Shown: positions 20,201 through 27,732 of the stretch, piece by piece
How the letters are laid out: the number at the start of each line of letters is the position of its first letter
How positions within the stretch are numbered: the stretch's first letter is position 1
Origin: a virus
Length of the DNA: 64,000 nt
IMG/VR virus record: IMGVR_UViG_3300046665_000548
Coordinates: 310,001-374,000 of that record
Reading direction: 5' to 3' (one strand)
Notes under the pieces: model-generated
Database searches by the model: none
The model's input: the letters and a program-made list of their open reading frames with translations, nothing else
What the model was told of the DNA's origin: nothing
Program-made: the position numbers and the translations under genes

Positions 20201-22702
20201 ATCGGTGTTGTCGCCGGAACGTCTGCGGGCACAACTAACAAGACGACCACTTCCTTTACATCCGTCAACGGCGTCACGGCATCCATAAACGCAGGACAGC
20301 CTGCCAATATCGGCAACGCTTCGGCGGCAATCGTGGGCGTCTCTGGTAGCAGCGCGGCTTCGCCAGTCATAGTTGCCTCAGCGATCAATACCGGAGCGTC
20401 TGTCGTCGGTGTTAGTGGCACCGGAAGTACGGGCGCGACCACCGTCAGCACACAATCATCTGCTTCTATCGCGGGTATTCAAGGAAATGGTGTAGCTGGG
20501 TCTCCTAATGCGACTGGCTTTGCTATCACGCCTGTCGTCGGCGTATCCTCCAGTGCAGTCAGTGGTACTACTACTGAGAGCGGATCAGCTAACGTTCAAA
20601 TCACGGGAGCCTCGGCTAATGCTCTTTCAGGAGCGCTTACCGAGACAGGTTCTAGCTATGTCAATCTGACTGGTGTTTCGGCATCCGGCGTCAGCAGAAC
20701 AACAAGCGTTACGGGATCATCGAGCATTGGCATCACTGGTGTCCAAACAAGCTCTTCGGTTGGAACCACAACAGAGACATTTTCCGCCAACGTATCGCTC
20801 ACGAGCGCGAGCGCACAGGGTCTTGTTGGAACTACGGAACAAGCCGCAGGAACTGTTTTCAGACTCGAAGATGGCGTTGTAGCAAATGGTCAGGCTGGAT
20901 TGCCATCCGTCATTGGTCACGGAACGATTACTATCAACGGTGCATCTGCTACCGCGTATACCGGCACAACAGGAGAAATTACGGCGTCTTCGGCATCGGT
21001 CGCGGGCGTTGCAACGACTGGTATCGCTGGTTCTGTCGGTATCGTCGGCCGAGCCGTCGTTGATCTTCAGGGCGCAAGCGCAACTGCCCAAACTAGCAAC
21101 GCTCCAGTCAGCGTCACGTCATTCACTTCGATCTCGGGTGAGAGCGCAACTGCCCAGATCGGTATTGTTACTATCGGAAATATCGGAATTACGCTTGTCG
21201 ATCCACAGGGGGTAAACGCCTCGGGTAATGTTGGCGTGACGATTCCTTCCATCACGTCTAGCACGAATATTTCCGGCACAAGTGCTTCGACCCAGGTAGG
21301 AATCACAGATCAAAAGGTTTATGCCAACGTATCTCTATTGGGTACGTCAGCATCGTCGTCCGTTGGAAACGTGATCCCAGCGATACAGACCACTCTAACG
21401 GGCGTTTCATCCTCTGGTCAGGTTGGAACTTCTACTGTATCGAGTTCGTCCGCCGCATCGATCCTTGGTGTTCAGAGCGCTGGCGCGGTTCGTCCAATCA
21501 CTGGGGTTGGTAGCTTCAACACTACGATCTCTGGAGTCGAAGCAAACGGCTCGACAAATGATCTAGTCGTTCTCAGTACGGCGAATAGCACCATTGTCGG
21601 GGCCAGCGCCGCAGGTCTTGTTACTGGCCCGACCGTCACCGGCAACGCAGCTACAAACGTCTCTGGGGTCTCCGCAGCAGCTTCGGCGGGCATTGCAGCG
21701 TCTCGCGCCAACACATCGGTGGTAGCGGATGGCGTCCAGGCCACAGTTATTGCCGGTTCGCCTATAGAAAACGGCGATGCGAACGTACTGGCATTGGGAG
21801 TAGCCGCGAACTCACTCGTTGGTAATTCAGATGTAAATGGCGACACGTGGGTTTCGCTCACAGGTATCTCGGCTTCTGGCCAGATCAATTCAACCTCGGT
21901 TCGGGCCGATGCGGATAGCATCATTTCTGGCGTAAGTGGTTCCGGTCAAGTATCTGACGCGACCATTAATTCCGCAACGTACGCTGATATATTTGGAGTA
22001 TCCGCACAGACTGATACGGAAAACCTCACCGCAAGGCGAGACGCCATCGCGGTTCCCATCCAGGGCGTAGCGGGTGGCGGCACTGTTTCAAACGTATCAC
22101 CGGCTATCGCCAAGCTGGTTTCTGGTGTCGTGGCGACGGGTGTTGCAGATGCCGTCTACGCAGGACGAACCAGCAATAGTTCGATTGGCAACTTTGGCTC
22201 ATCCGCTGCTGGAAAGTCCAATACCCGCCCCGGTATGCACCGGTATGTTCAAAATGCCAGACCATATTATGACCATCTGAAGCCTCGTTTGCCGCGCTAT
22301 CGCATTCCGGCATCGCAGATGGTCGTGATGGAGTTTGTCGTTCCGACAGGCGGAAAAACCAAGCTGTTTCTGGTTCACACCGGCAAGGCACAGGACTATT
22401 CCGCTCAGGCATGGATCAGCGCGGAACCAGACGGGCGGCCGGTAACGTCAACGACCAATATGAGCGAAAAATGGTTTCCTAACCGGCGTGCGATCAATCC
22501 TGTCATAGTTTTTGATCAAGCCATTTCGACCCCTCATGGATTGACTGTCGGACTGCCCCCAGGACGCTATTTTCTCAATATTCTCAACGTCTCCAACGAA
22601 CCAAATGAGGTTGGTTTTTGGTTAGAAACTGGTATTGTGGTTCTTAGCGGGGCATCAGCCGGAACCGCCGTAGGACAGACATTTCAGTTGACCATTTCGT
22701 AA
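14261..22702 (+). CDS. Giant multidomain adhesin/fibre protein C (2,813 aa)
   Basis: The start is GTG, with TTAGGAG about 12 bases upstream. Domains in order: three SPRY/concanavalin-like modules (residues ~3-185, ~208-405, ~425-617), each with STGKYSF... and a strand ending YFELNGS...DPVAGTGGI; beta domains to ~880; a BNR/Asp-box propeller at ~890-1195 (STNGGTSW, STDYGASW, SVNYGVTW); two further beta domains to ~1595, one beginning near the repeated AGPTVRSVSNTAYV segment; about 47 units of ~22 residues (core A-x-x-x-G-x-x-x-x-x-G-x-A-x-x-x-x-S-G-V-S-A) at ~1597-2630; and a ~130-residue C-terminal domain (GLPPGRYFLNILNVSNEP) shared with giants A and B. Lectin-like modules plus a propeller suggest binding of host glycans. 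Codon use shifts along the gene (AT-richer in the first half), consistent with domain acquisition. Confidence 0.8.
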   Translation: MTTFDSTRKDSGITLSNGDLTASSVTDAPLYVFGTTGKSTGKFSFTVSTPNGFDNNTFRLYLSNLPSSGAAPAAGYLEIYRSGSVWVINDTNGTNNNFGGNAPSSNPDILTVHVDITARKVYFSLNGGAYFNSADPVAGTGGFSIPGTGDIYPAARLSASISVNVTINFFPTSLPSGFSSWDAPSIQSADGTSSGTGAASGVGVALTGTRFDPLKTETGLTLSNNDLTVSGTGGAGNYTWSTTAKTTGKYSFEITSSYFYTSDLVIYLDQQSGASAQPGQFTDAGVRLTYLDPIIPGWGWNARDTSSTNFFDTSHPITNGSTNTVRVHVDFTARKIYYEVNGSLLYGADPVAGTGGISMTTVGTHKLCMAVSIQAHPSSATVNFNPTSLPSGYTGWDYVHNYQSGVGTAAGVGTATGNGTAVILSRSTFDSVKTDAGLVLSNGNRTVAGPGNLGSLYTWSTTSKSTGKYSFAFTSNNFYSSDVRIWIDAQVGTNLPNQNANGGVRLIYIDPSAGGQGWGVVSTVPANTYDGLHAISANTSYTIRVHADFTADRVYFELNGSYLFGGDPVAGTGGIVMSPAAVQKICIMVDAVGPNPTGGSIDFAPTSLPSGFTAWDETLGTSAGTSTASAVGAVAPRGDAAGTSTVSGVGVAYRPTLKFSAANSATATTVSIPTHEVGDLIVIYAMRENATPPTLASGFTSITTNTTTLFGSILGYRIATATNTTSGTWTNAQELIVHVYKPRTGGAIRIGSSVVAVGTSTTLSWSALTPQRTNSTSWIAAFGGHRSINTTLESPPTGMVLRNNLVDSLAEVASFDTNGAVNSFALSTKTPGGTASGWGTIVVEIQDLAQIMQGSASGAGSATAVGNAVGIITGVGNATGNSTVTASPNISRRVTSFPGTNPASFNGVATNSDGSIMYAAPYNDCILKSVNYGVTWTQLAGTSNFWQGVATSHSGQVVAAMVPGGSIWVSTDYGASWTEATSAGSHYWLSIEVSGDGSTIIAGDADTGGRVYVSHNSGTTFTAVAGSHPWLGVASSSTGSVLYAVGDTGNYVQKSTNGGTSWSSLTAGPTGWNGVDCSSDGQTVVIIGSGNAAKVSTNGGTSWADCPTSGSFNNWSNISVSDTGQYIVLADNTDYIWFSSNYGTSFVKQNQPGFGQRIWISVDISSDGQWIIAGEYDDGSGKGQIYVINYSRPVYASGSGTSSGIGTAAAVGKPMSIGPAVVYGATLATNDTNVNMSFRVVATVVEASDGHLRITFQSGSGGTLGISHASFGKWDTNTGSADTTGTPIKLTFGGADTFQMSGTVTSDYVNHSASFSLVPGEKIVVIYDTTSFGDERYSGSLSGVETWFKVGTSWSTPNVTGFTKLAATNYSVIAIESVKSFEILPYAGPTVRSVSNTAYVSTSSLVLNKPTGTVDGDIMIAHTFSGVDFYNDGTFTAPAGWTLLTGFPTAVDVSNFYGKMFVYWKRASSEGSSYTFTQNRDFYTQGEIITIQGAVASGDPIDVIGIATGLSQTSVVSSVTTSADNELVLYLSHDWEGNGALSPPAGFTEILDGLIYSASRQLSYASATGSVAQVNGNLGAGAPFAASLIAIEPAIASVSANITVSGIVANSAVGSPTQIGISYTAVSGVTAGTAISAPTTQGTANKSITGVSAATQIGTVSTIGSANKALSGVSASSAVGVATDRTTSNVAVSGVAGSSVISSVTTIGRAVVSASGVQASTAVGIVAKIGNANILAPSTTGTGQVGGTVNSGTSNVALSGVSAASAIGTTTNIGNGNVLATSASGSADVGVATGVGTTTASIVISGVSGTATANAATIGSTNNISLSGASAATSVGSTTESGSNNVNISSTTASTFVGSPNVGGQSAAVSGGVSASTSSGTTSISSSANVPISGANAAGAVGSPTKIGSANVAITSVSASGQAQTLTGIGSVQIAATGVQGATSSGSPTVSGEAFVAISGASASVVAQSNTVTTTASATVIGVVAGTSAGTTNKTTTSFTSVNGVTASINAGQPANIGNASAAIVGVSGSSAASPVIVASAINTGASVVGVSGTGSTGATTVSTQSSASIAGIQGNGVAGSPNATGFAITPVVGVSSSAVSGTTTESGSANVQITGASANALSGALTETGSSYVNLTGVSASGVSRTTSVTGSSSIGITGVQTSSSVGTTTETFSANVSLTSASAQGLVGTTEQAAGTVFRLEDGVVANGQAGLPSVIGHGTITINGASATAYTGTTGEITASSASVAGVATTGIAGSVGIVGRAVVDLQGASATAQTSNAPVSVTSFTSISGESATAQIGIVTIGNIGITLVDPQGVNASGNVGVTIPSITSSTNISGTSASTQVGITDQKVYANVSLLGTSASSSVGNVIPAIQTTLTGVSSSGQVGTSTVSSSSAASILGVQSAGAVRPITGVGSFNTTISGVEANGSTNDLVVLSTANSTIVGASAAGLVTGPTVTGNAATNVSGVSAAASAGIAASRANTSVVADGVQATVIAGSPIENGDANVLALGVAANSLVGNSDVNGDTWVSLTGISASGQINSTSVRADADSIISGVSGSGQVSDATINSATYADIFGVSAQTDTENLTARRDAIAVPIQGVAGGGTVSNVSPAIAKLVSGVVATGVADAVYAGRTSNSSIGNFGSSAAGKSNTRPGMHRYVQNARPYYDHLKPRLPRYRIPASQMVVMEFVVPTGGKTKLFLVHTGKAQDYSAQAWISAEPDGRPVTSTTNMSEKWFPNRRAINPVIVFDQAISTPHGLTVGLPPGRYFLNILNVSNEPNEVGFWLETGIVVLSGASAGTAVGQTFQLTIS

Positions 22703-22741
22703 ATCGGGGTTATTTCTGATTCGCAGTTGGGAGATTTCAGA

Positions 22742-24256
22742 ATGGCAATTTACGCCAAGCGCGACGGAACCAGTTTGATCGTCGGCGCGGCCGATACTTT
22801 GGTCGAAATGGAAGACCTTTTTACCAGGACTTCCGGCGTTGCCGGGGTGCGGTTGGCTCGTCCAAGTTCAACCGACATGATGATGGACGAACGCTTCCAG
22901 AACATGACCACCATTCCAGGTGTGTACGAATTCGACGGACGCTCCGAGCAGGATGCGTTCGCGGAACAGTATTCTATTACCATCGTCGGACCAAACAAGC
23001 TCGCTGACCGTCATTCCGATATGATGGAAAAGCTGGAAGAGGACCCGTACTTTCTCCCGTCCGAAGACGAAGATGATCCGGACCGCGTGAAGCGCACCAT
23101 CGGTGAACTGCATGGCATCAATGCAGAAGACCCGTGGGACAAGCGCAGCGACGAAGACAAGGAAAAGGACGAAGAATACAAGAAGAAATACGAGGCGGCG
23201 AAGAAGGCTGGCAAGCTTTCCGGCGACGATTCGTTCGCGCCTCCCGGTTCTACTACCCGTGTTACCGACATCGAGACGACCCGCAATGCTGATGGGACGA
23301 TTTCCATCGACAAGGTGCTCGCGAGCAAGGGTACTTACGAGGACAATGACAAGGACCGCAAGGACGCTGAAAAGCGCGTTCGCGGCGGTGCTCCGGCTGC
23401 TGGCACCCCGGCTGAGAAGGCATCGGGTCGTAGCATCGAGGATATCATCGGCGGCGTGTTGAACCCGCAGGCGGCACCTGAACCGGAGCCCGATCCGGTA
23501 CACGGCAATATGTCGATCCAGGATTTGATGGAACAGATGGCTAATTCGGCTCCACGTGAGCCGTTGGTCGATGACAATGGGATCGATATGACGATCTCGG
23601 AGTCGGACGATATTGCGATGTTCTACAAGCTTGAGTTCGTCGGCGCACATGTCTCTGATCTCGAAGCCGTGCTTGGCACCAACGAGGTTTGGGAGACCGT
23701 TCACGAGAAGCGCGACACTGGCGACGATTGCTGGTTTGCGTTCGTGCGTCACAAGCAGGGTTTGGCTTTCGAGAACGCTGCGACCGACGCTGGCTTCAAG
23801 ATCGCGGAGCATCCATACGGCGTGAAGCCGGATGGTGATCGGCTGGTCGAGAAAAGCGTCAAGGGCGTCACGGTCGTTGACACGGGCGAGAAGCGCGAAA
23901 TTGGTCCGCGTCCGTGGAATGCCCGTGCGGCCGAACTGGAAGCGATGACGGAAGAGGAACGCGCCGAAGAGTGGAAGAACTGCAAGGGCGACGAGTTCAT
24001 CTTCTCTGGCACGTACGAGGGCGCGGCAGCAGGCACCATCGTCTACATCACGCCAAAGTCCTACTTTGAAGAACACGGCGTCATGTTCGATCAGCCGTTG
24101 AACATCGATCATCTGATCGAGCGCGACTTGAAGGAAATCACTCCGGGAGGCGTCTACCGGACCATGAGCCGCGACTGGAATTCTCTCAGCTTTGCCCTGT
24201 CCAAAAAGGGGATGGTCGAGAATATGTACCTGCAACTCTATCTCAACACGCTGTAA
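22742..24256 (+). CDS. Hypothetical late protein, acidic/charged (504 aa)
   Basis: I choose ATG 22742, which has GGGAG nine bases upstream, over an in-frame TTG at 22727. Residues ~100-220 are highly charged and low in complexity (DEDKEKDEEYKKKYEAAKKAG), probably a coiled or flexible linker, with a D/E/P-rich stretch at ~235-265. The two ends look globular: residues ~1-95 (MAIYAKRDGTSLIVGAADTL...) and ~275-504 (YKLEFVGAHVSDLEAVLGTNEVW...). GC content and third-position GC are clearly higher than in the neighbouring fibre genes. No recognised domain. The position after the fibre gene allows a structural or chaperone role, but this is a guess. Confidence 0.7.
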   Translation: MAIYAKRDGTSLIVGAADTLVEMEDLFTRTSGVAGVRLARPSSTDMMMDERFQNMTTIPGVYEFDGRSEQDAFAEQYSITIVGPNKLADRHSDMMEKLEEDPYFLPSEDEDDPDRVKRTIGELHGINAEDPWDKRSDEDKEKDEEYKKKYEAAKKAGKLSGDDSFAPPGSTTRVTDIETTRNADGTISIDKVLASKGTYEDNDKDRKDAEKRVRGGAPAAGTPAEKASGRSIEDIIGGVLNPQAAPEPEPDPVHGNMSIQDLMEQMANSAPREPLVDDNGIDMTISESDDIAMFYKLEFVGAHVSDLEAVLGTNEVWETVHEKRDTGDDCWFAFVRHKQGLAFENAATDAGFKIAEHPYGVKPDGDRLVEKSVKGVTVVDTGEKREIGPRPWNARAAELEAMTEEERAEEWKNCKGDEFIFSGTYEGAAAGTIVYITPKSYFEEHGVMFDQPLNIDHLIERDLKEITPGGVYRTMSRDWNSLSFALSKKGMVENMYLQLYLNTL

Positions 24257-24270
24257 GGAGCGAAGCCCAA

Positions 24271-24486
24271 ATGTCTGTCAATGTTGATCTCGACATGAAC
24301 CTCAATATCGCGCTTGCGCCGACCATCGAGACCTTCGAGGTTGTGGCCAAGAGCGAAGCGCAAATGCCAGATGCCGGTTGGTGGTATCAGGTCAGCTTCG
24401 GTGGTTTCGATCTCGGTGAGCCGGAAGGTCCGTTTCCGACCCAGGAAGTCGCTACCCTGAATGCCCAATCGGGATTCCTCGACTAA
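24271..24486 (+). CDS. Small hypothetical protein (71 aa)
   Basis: Starts 14 bases after the previous stop, with AAGGAG overlapping that gap, so probably the same operon. The sequence is acidic and beta-rich (AGWWYQVSFGGFDLGEPEGPF). No known motif. A terminator follows. Confidence 0.6.
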   Translation: MSVNVDLDMNLNIALAPTIETFEVVAKSEAQMPDAGWWYQVSFGGFDLGEPEGPFPTQEVATLNAQSGFLD

Positions 24487-24517
24487 TCTTTCTATCCTTT
24501 TAGGTCCTTAGTTTTTG

Positions 24518-24545
24518 GGCGGGGCTTTGGTCCCGCCTTTTTTTC
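24518..24545 (+). terminator. Rho-independent terminator
   Basis: GGCGGG/CCCGCC stem followed by seven T's, ending the 22742-24486 operon. Confidence 0.9.
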
Positions 24546-24560
24546 TGGTATTTTACCAAA

Positions 24561-25109
24561 ATGCTGAGTGAATTCCTTGAAGACGCGCTTCCCAAGAAGG
24601 AAGCAGCCAAGAAATCAGTCTGTTGTGACTCCCGCTCAATGATGGTGGTGGGTGGCGGCGTAATTGTGCTCAAAAAGCAGTATGATCCAAACCAGCATTG
24701 GTTCGAGTTCATGCAAGGAGTTATTTTTGAGCCGCTGCATCAACTCCCACGACCAAAGCCCGAGTACGCTCGAAAGCCTAAGGTTACCAAGTTCGCTCGC
24801 CAAATGCCGGGCGATTATAAGCTGTTCCATTATATCAAGGGGCGCAATCAGCTATGTTTGCCATTCCCGGATCGCTTGAAGCTCAGCGCGAACCAAATGC
24901 AATCTGTCGCCAATGCGGAATTTCCGACCTGGGACAAAAATTCCGATAATGATGTCCCAGCCGTAAAATACACAAGGGAACGCAAAACCGACGTGGAAGA
25001 ATGGTGCCTAGCAAACTGCAAAGGTTTCTACGGCATCAAAAACGGTGAGGTTCGTTTCCAGTACAGCCGTGAATACATTCTAGCCAGGATGATGTTCGGT
25101 GATTCTTGA
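24561..25109 (+). CDS. Hypothetical protein (182 aa)
   Basis: ATG begins a 182-residue product: MLSEFLEDALPKKEAAKKSV, two adjacent cysteines (VCCDS), a hydrophobic strand MMVVGGGVIVLKKQYD, then a basic region (ARKPKVTKFARQ) and WCLANCKGFYGIKNGEVRFQY near the end. The last part resembles the small-protein family with C-terminal residues arranged around an aromatic beta hairpin (see 39180). It is the first gene of a three-gene run with overlapping stop/start codons (24561, 25099, 25431). Function unknown. Confidence 0.6.
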   Translation: MLSEFLEDALPKKEAAKKSVCCDSRSMMVVGGGVIVLKKQYDPNQHWFEFMQGVIFEPLHQLPRPKPEYARKPKVTKFARQMPGDYKLFHYIKGRNQLCLPFPDRLKLSANQMQSVANAEFPTWDKNSDNDVPAVKYTRERKTDVEEWCLANCKGFYGIKNGEVRFQYSREYILARMMFGDS

Positions 25110-25431
25110 ACCCAAATTGTCCACAGAAGAAGGACGACAGTTCGAAGCAATTCGTCAGTTGTTCATCGCTCAGGGCGAGAAAGAATTCGTAGAGCAGATC
25201 GCCAGCTACCCATTCGTGGTGGCTGGAAGCTATCCGGAATTCGAGGATGATCAGAAGGGTTGCTTCGCCTATATCGGGAAGGCAGAGGACTGGCTTAAGG
25301 AAAATATAGCGGAAGGTGATTATCTCGCGTTTCCCGGCATGGCTATCGGGCAGTATGCTCGCTGTTGTCGCAACGTGTATTTCAAACACGAGCGCGATGC
25401 TATCCACTTCAAACTCGGATGTAGCTACTGA
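25099..25431 (+). CDS. Small hypothetical protein, FKLRWG-family relative (110 aa)
   Basis: It starts at GTG within the end of the previous gene and ends at the next start (TGATG). The C-terminus, VYFKHERDAIHFKLGCSY, is a diverged version of the C-terminal F-x-x-x-x-D-A-x-x-F-K-L-R-W-G tail shared by genes at 25431, 27484, 27733 and 39180. The rest is acidic and helical. Function unknown. Confidence 0.6.
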   Translation: MILEPKLSTEEGRQFEAIRQLFIAQGEKEFVEQIASYPFVVAGSYPEFEDDQKGCFAYIGKAEDWLKENIAEGDYLAFPGMAIGQYARCCRNVYFKHERDAIHFKLGCSY

Positions 25432-25757
25432 TGTTGATTCAGTCGTACGATACCATGTATGGGCCGGAGCAGCGAGGCAATCGCTGGCTCGTGAATCAAC
25501 GATATTATCGCTATCGCGTCGAGACGGATACGATATTTGAGGACAATGAGCAGTGGCGGAAAGAAATAGACGCCCGTGAAGAATGGGCCGAACAACAATT
25601 GTCTCATACTAGACGCCGAAATAAAGGCAAGCTCATCAACAGCGTGTATGACGAGTCTGATTGGTCCATCTTGGTGGACTACGAAGCCATATGGCACCTC
25701 TGGTGGTATTTCATGAACGAGAATGATGCGCTGCTCTACAAGCTTCGTTGGGGCTAG
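25431..25757 (+). CDS. Small protein of the FKLRWG C-terminal family (108 aa)
   Basis: ATG overlaps the upstream stop. Aromatic and charged; ends MNENDALLYKLRWG, the family tail. An internal segment rich in R, E and Q (EEWAEQQLSHTRRRNKGK) may be helical. It converges with the GIY-YIG gene, overlapping it by four bases. Function unknown. Confidence 0.65.
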   Translation: MLIQSYDTMYGPEQRGNRWLVNQRYYRYRVETDTIFEDNEQWRKEIDAREEWAEQQLSHTRRRNKGKLINSVYDESDWSILVDYEAIWHLWWYFMNENDALLYKLRWG

Positions 25758-26398
25758 CTGAGAACGAAGGCGTCGATAGCATCAATGGCCTCTTCAATGC
25801 TTATTTCAAACCATTCTCCCGTTCCTCGCCGGTTGCCAAATTGGAGATGCAGCTTAGCTTCTACTTGTTTTCTCAAAGGAAAAAACTTGTAGTGGTTATA
25901 TTCGAATGAAGCGTGCGGATCACCGGTTTGATAACCTGCCAGTCTAGATTGTAAATCAGTTGTCGATCCGATCTTTACCCATCCAGGAAAAGCTGGATTA
26001 GTCATCACATAGACAAAACCTTTCTCGTTGCGCGTGATACCAAACGCCGGACCTTTATTCTCGACGGCGATTTCCTGCCGTAACCGCAATTGCTTGCTTT
26101 GTTGCTTACGTGAATATGCTTTCTCCCGAGCAGCGGGGCGCTGCTCTCTCTCGATTTGTCGCTGGTTTTTGCGTTCAGCATTTGCGTTCTCTGTTGCAAA
26201 TGCTCTATCGAACTTCCTACTCTGCGCCGCTAACACAAATGCATTGCGCGATCTAAAGTAAATTCCGATATAGGTTCGCAAATCTGCGAACTCGATGAGT
26301 TGTAATCCTCTTGCAACTCTACATTCGTTCAGAACGTCACACGCCGACCTCAAAGAAGCATCGGACGGCTCACGTGACGAAGTTTCTAAAAAATTCAC
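25754..26398 (-). CDS. GIY-YIG (T5orf172-type) nuclease-like protein (214 aa)
   Basis: Residues ~125-205 carry the family pattern: GFVYVMTNPAFPGWVKIG (the two aromatic strands), STTDLQSRLAGYQTGDP with the conserved arginine, EAKLHLQFGNRRGTGEWFEIS with the glutamates. The first 120 residues form a basic, coiled region (RKQQSKQLRLRQEIAV), probably DNA-binding. Such genes are often free-standing homing endonucleases or are found in phage accessory regions. It lies directly upstream of the giant RNA region and is transcribed away from it. Whether it acts on that site is unknown. Confidence 0.8.
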   Translation of the reverse strand: MNFLETSSREPSDASLRSACDVLNECRVARGLQLIEFADLRTYIGIYFRSRNAFVLAAQSRKFDRAFATENANAERKNQRQIEREQRPAAREKAYSRKQQSKQLRLRQEIAVENKGPAFGITRNEKGFVYVMTNPAFPGWVKIGSTTDLQSRLAGYQTGDPHASFEYNHYKFFPLRKQVEAKLHLQFGNRRGTGEWFEISIEEAIDAIDAFVLS

Positions 26399-26417
26399 GC
26401 TAGGGCTCGTTTTTTAT

Positions 26418-26446
26418 TTGCATTGGTGCGAACTGGTATGTATGTT
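26418..26446 (+). promoter_or_regulatory. Sigma-70-type promoter of the giant RNA
   Basis: TTGCAT, a 17-base spacer and TATGTT sit in the 54 bases between the divergent GIY-YIG start and the first RNA hairpin. A start near 26453 would give an RNA of about 1.0 kb. Confidence 0.5.
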
Positions 26447-26971
26447 GACCATAGTTTGGAACGATAAGCCGGGCAACCGGTGAATTGGGGTAAACCCCAC
26501 ATAACCCCTACCCAGTGTCTAGTATGGTTCGCCCAGCTAGATGATGGACAGCCCAAACAACCCCGCATCTTCACATCTCATGCTGGATGTGAGCTTCTGA
26601 GCCGACCTACACAGGAAGGACAGGAGATGTGGCTGAACGGTAGGATTAGGTCTGGAGGCATCCAGAAGAGAATGCAGCCTCTGCGAAAGCATGGCGGTTC
26701 TAACAATGGCGTCGCAGTCATTGACCTGAATGCGAACCTACAAGAAGCCTATGAGTGAACGGGAAGTCGGGTTTGTTCGAGGCTTAGCGGCTAAGGGCGA
26801 CCGGCAGTTCGATGGGTTGTGTCTCTAGGAATAGAGGCGTGATCCGAGGGTGTTGATGAAAGTCATGCCCGTGAACGCCCAAGTAGTGCTAGCAGCATGA
26901 AAAGGATGAGGCGTGTTGTATTTTGATTCTCGAAAGAGAGTTGAAGCAGCAGGGACAGCACGTCTTGGTGG

Positions 26972-27043
26972 TTTCGCATAGCTCAGTAGTAGAGCAACAC
27001 CCAATCCAGGTGTCGGTCTCTGGTTGCGATACCAGATACGATA
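26972..27043 (+). other. tRNA-like element inside the giant RNA
   Basis: A perfect D-arm (GCTC-AGTAGTA-GAGC), an anticodon-type arm (ACACC-CAATCCA-GGTGT) and a T-type arm (TCTGG/CCAGA with an eight-base loop TTGCGATA) occur in the right order and spacing. The loop lacks U33, the acceptor stem pairs at only five of seven positions, and no CCA follows, so it is a tRNA mimic or relic rather than a working tRNA. Confidence 0.55.
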
Positions 27044-27443
27044 AACAAAAAGCGAAAGTCTGTCCCGGCTGTATGTGAAAGATGTCTAATGCCGAGCCCT
27101 GGCAAGGGAACTCGGTCTCCCGGAGGTCGCAAGCCGAAGGTGAGTTGATAGAGAAGGTTTCATAACGAGGTAGCCCTCGTGAACGGCTCGCAAGGTCGGT
27201 GGAGCAAGAACTGTTGAGTGACATGCAGCGACACGAGAACTGCCTCTCGTGCTGTTGGTCCGATGAAGCCGAACCTCGCAAGGGTTTGGTGGAGTACCAA
27301 CGAGCAAGAATGGCGACATTGGCTGGATACCTGTCGAGGGCGCAAGCTCCGGTGGGTGGATAACCGGGGAAAGCTGGCCGCAAGTCAGTCATAATCCCGA
27401 AAGACCGGTCGTGAAAACGAGTAATCTCATCGTTTCGAAAAAA

Positions 27444-27470
27444 CCCTCGCGAAAGCGGGGGATTTTTTTT
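27444..27470 (+). terminator. Rho-independent terminator of the giant RNA
   Basis: CCCTCGC-GAAA-GCGGGGG stem-loop followed by A and eight T's. Confidence 0.92.
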
Positions 27471-27483
27471 AGGAATTACACCA

Positions 27484-27726
27484 ATGGATGCTTTGGAATT
27501 ATTTTGTCATCGCGTGTGGATCACCGTAGGCAATACTGACGAGCTTCATTCATGGCTCGTGGAGAACATGGGCGAACCGTTTTATCGCGATCAAGATGAA
27601 GACTTGATGGTCGGTAAGAGATGGTCGATCATGACGCCTATCTGGGGTTGCCGGAACATCGCTAACTTGCGAGTGCATTTTGCGGATCAACGAGACGCGA
27701 TGCTGTTCAAGTTGAGATGGGGCTGA
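27484..27726 (+). CDS. FKLRWG-family small protein, tandem copy 1 (80 aa)
   Basis: Reads HRVWITVGNTDELHSWLVENMGEPFYR...KRWSI...LRVHFADQRDAMLFKLRWG. The next gene is a clear paralogue (HSWL-x-N-x-GEPFYR, KRWSI, VHFADANDALLFKLRWG), so this is a tandem duplication. It starts just after the RNA terminator with a weak SD. Function unknown. Related tails occur in four or more other genes in the window. Confidence 0.7.
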   Translation: MDALELFCHRVWITVGNTDELHSWLVENMGEPFYRDQDEDLMVGKRWSIMTPIWGCRNIANLRVHFADQRDAMLFKLRWG

Positions 27727-27732
27727 CCCCAA

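Larger units (their letters stand above)
26453..27470 (+). ncRNA. Giant structured RNA candidate (GOLLD/ROOL-like, about 1.0 kb)
   Basis: No credible coding frame spans this kilobase. It is dense in short hairpins capped by GNRA loops: TGC-GAAA-GCA (26689), TGAT-GAAA-GTCA (26852), TCTC-GAAA-GAGA (26926), CCTC-GCAA-GGG (27276), GGC-GCAA-GCTC (27340), plus longer stems such as TCACATC/GATGTGA (26574), CTCTA-GGAA-TAGAG (26823) and ACGAGA/TCTCGT (27234). A tRNA-like block lies inside (26972-27043). It is bounded by a sigma-70-type promoter and a perfect terminator. Size, hairpin style, phage context and an embedded tRNA-like part match what is reported for GOLLD-type RNAs, which form large assemblies; family membership is inferred, not tested. 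Confidence 0.75.

Noticed and set aside
1273-22702. CRISPR-like or DNA-level tandem repeats in the giant genes
   Set aside because: The periodicity is at protein level with highly diverged codons, no identical DNA units and no constant spacer length.
22868-24235. 455-codon antisense frame
   Set aside because: Opposite the better-supported 504-residue gene with good SD and start; antisense frames are open because of GC-rich third positions.
26972-27043. Functional tRNA inside the giant RNA
   Set aside because: No U33, mismatched acceptor stem, eight-base T-loop; kept as a tRNA-like element only.
26453-27470. Group I or II intron as explanation for the giant RNA
   Set aside because: No exon interruption, no maturase, and I see no group II domain V or group I core; the adjacent GIY-YIG gene is separate and on the opposite strand.
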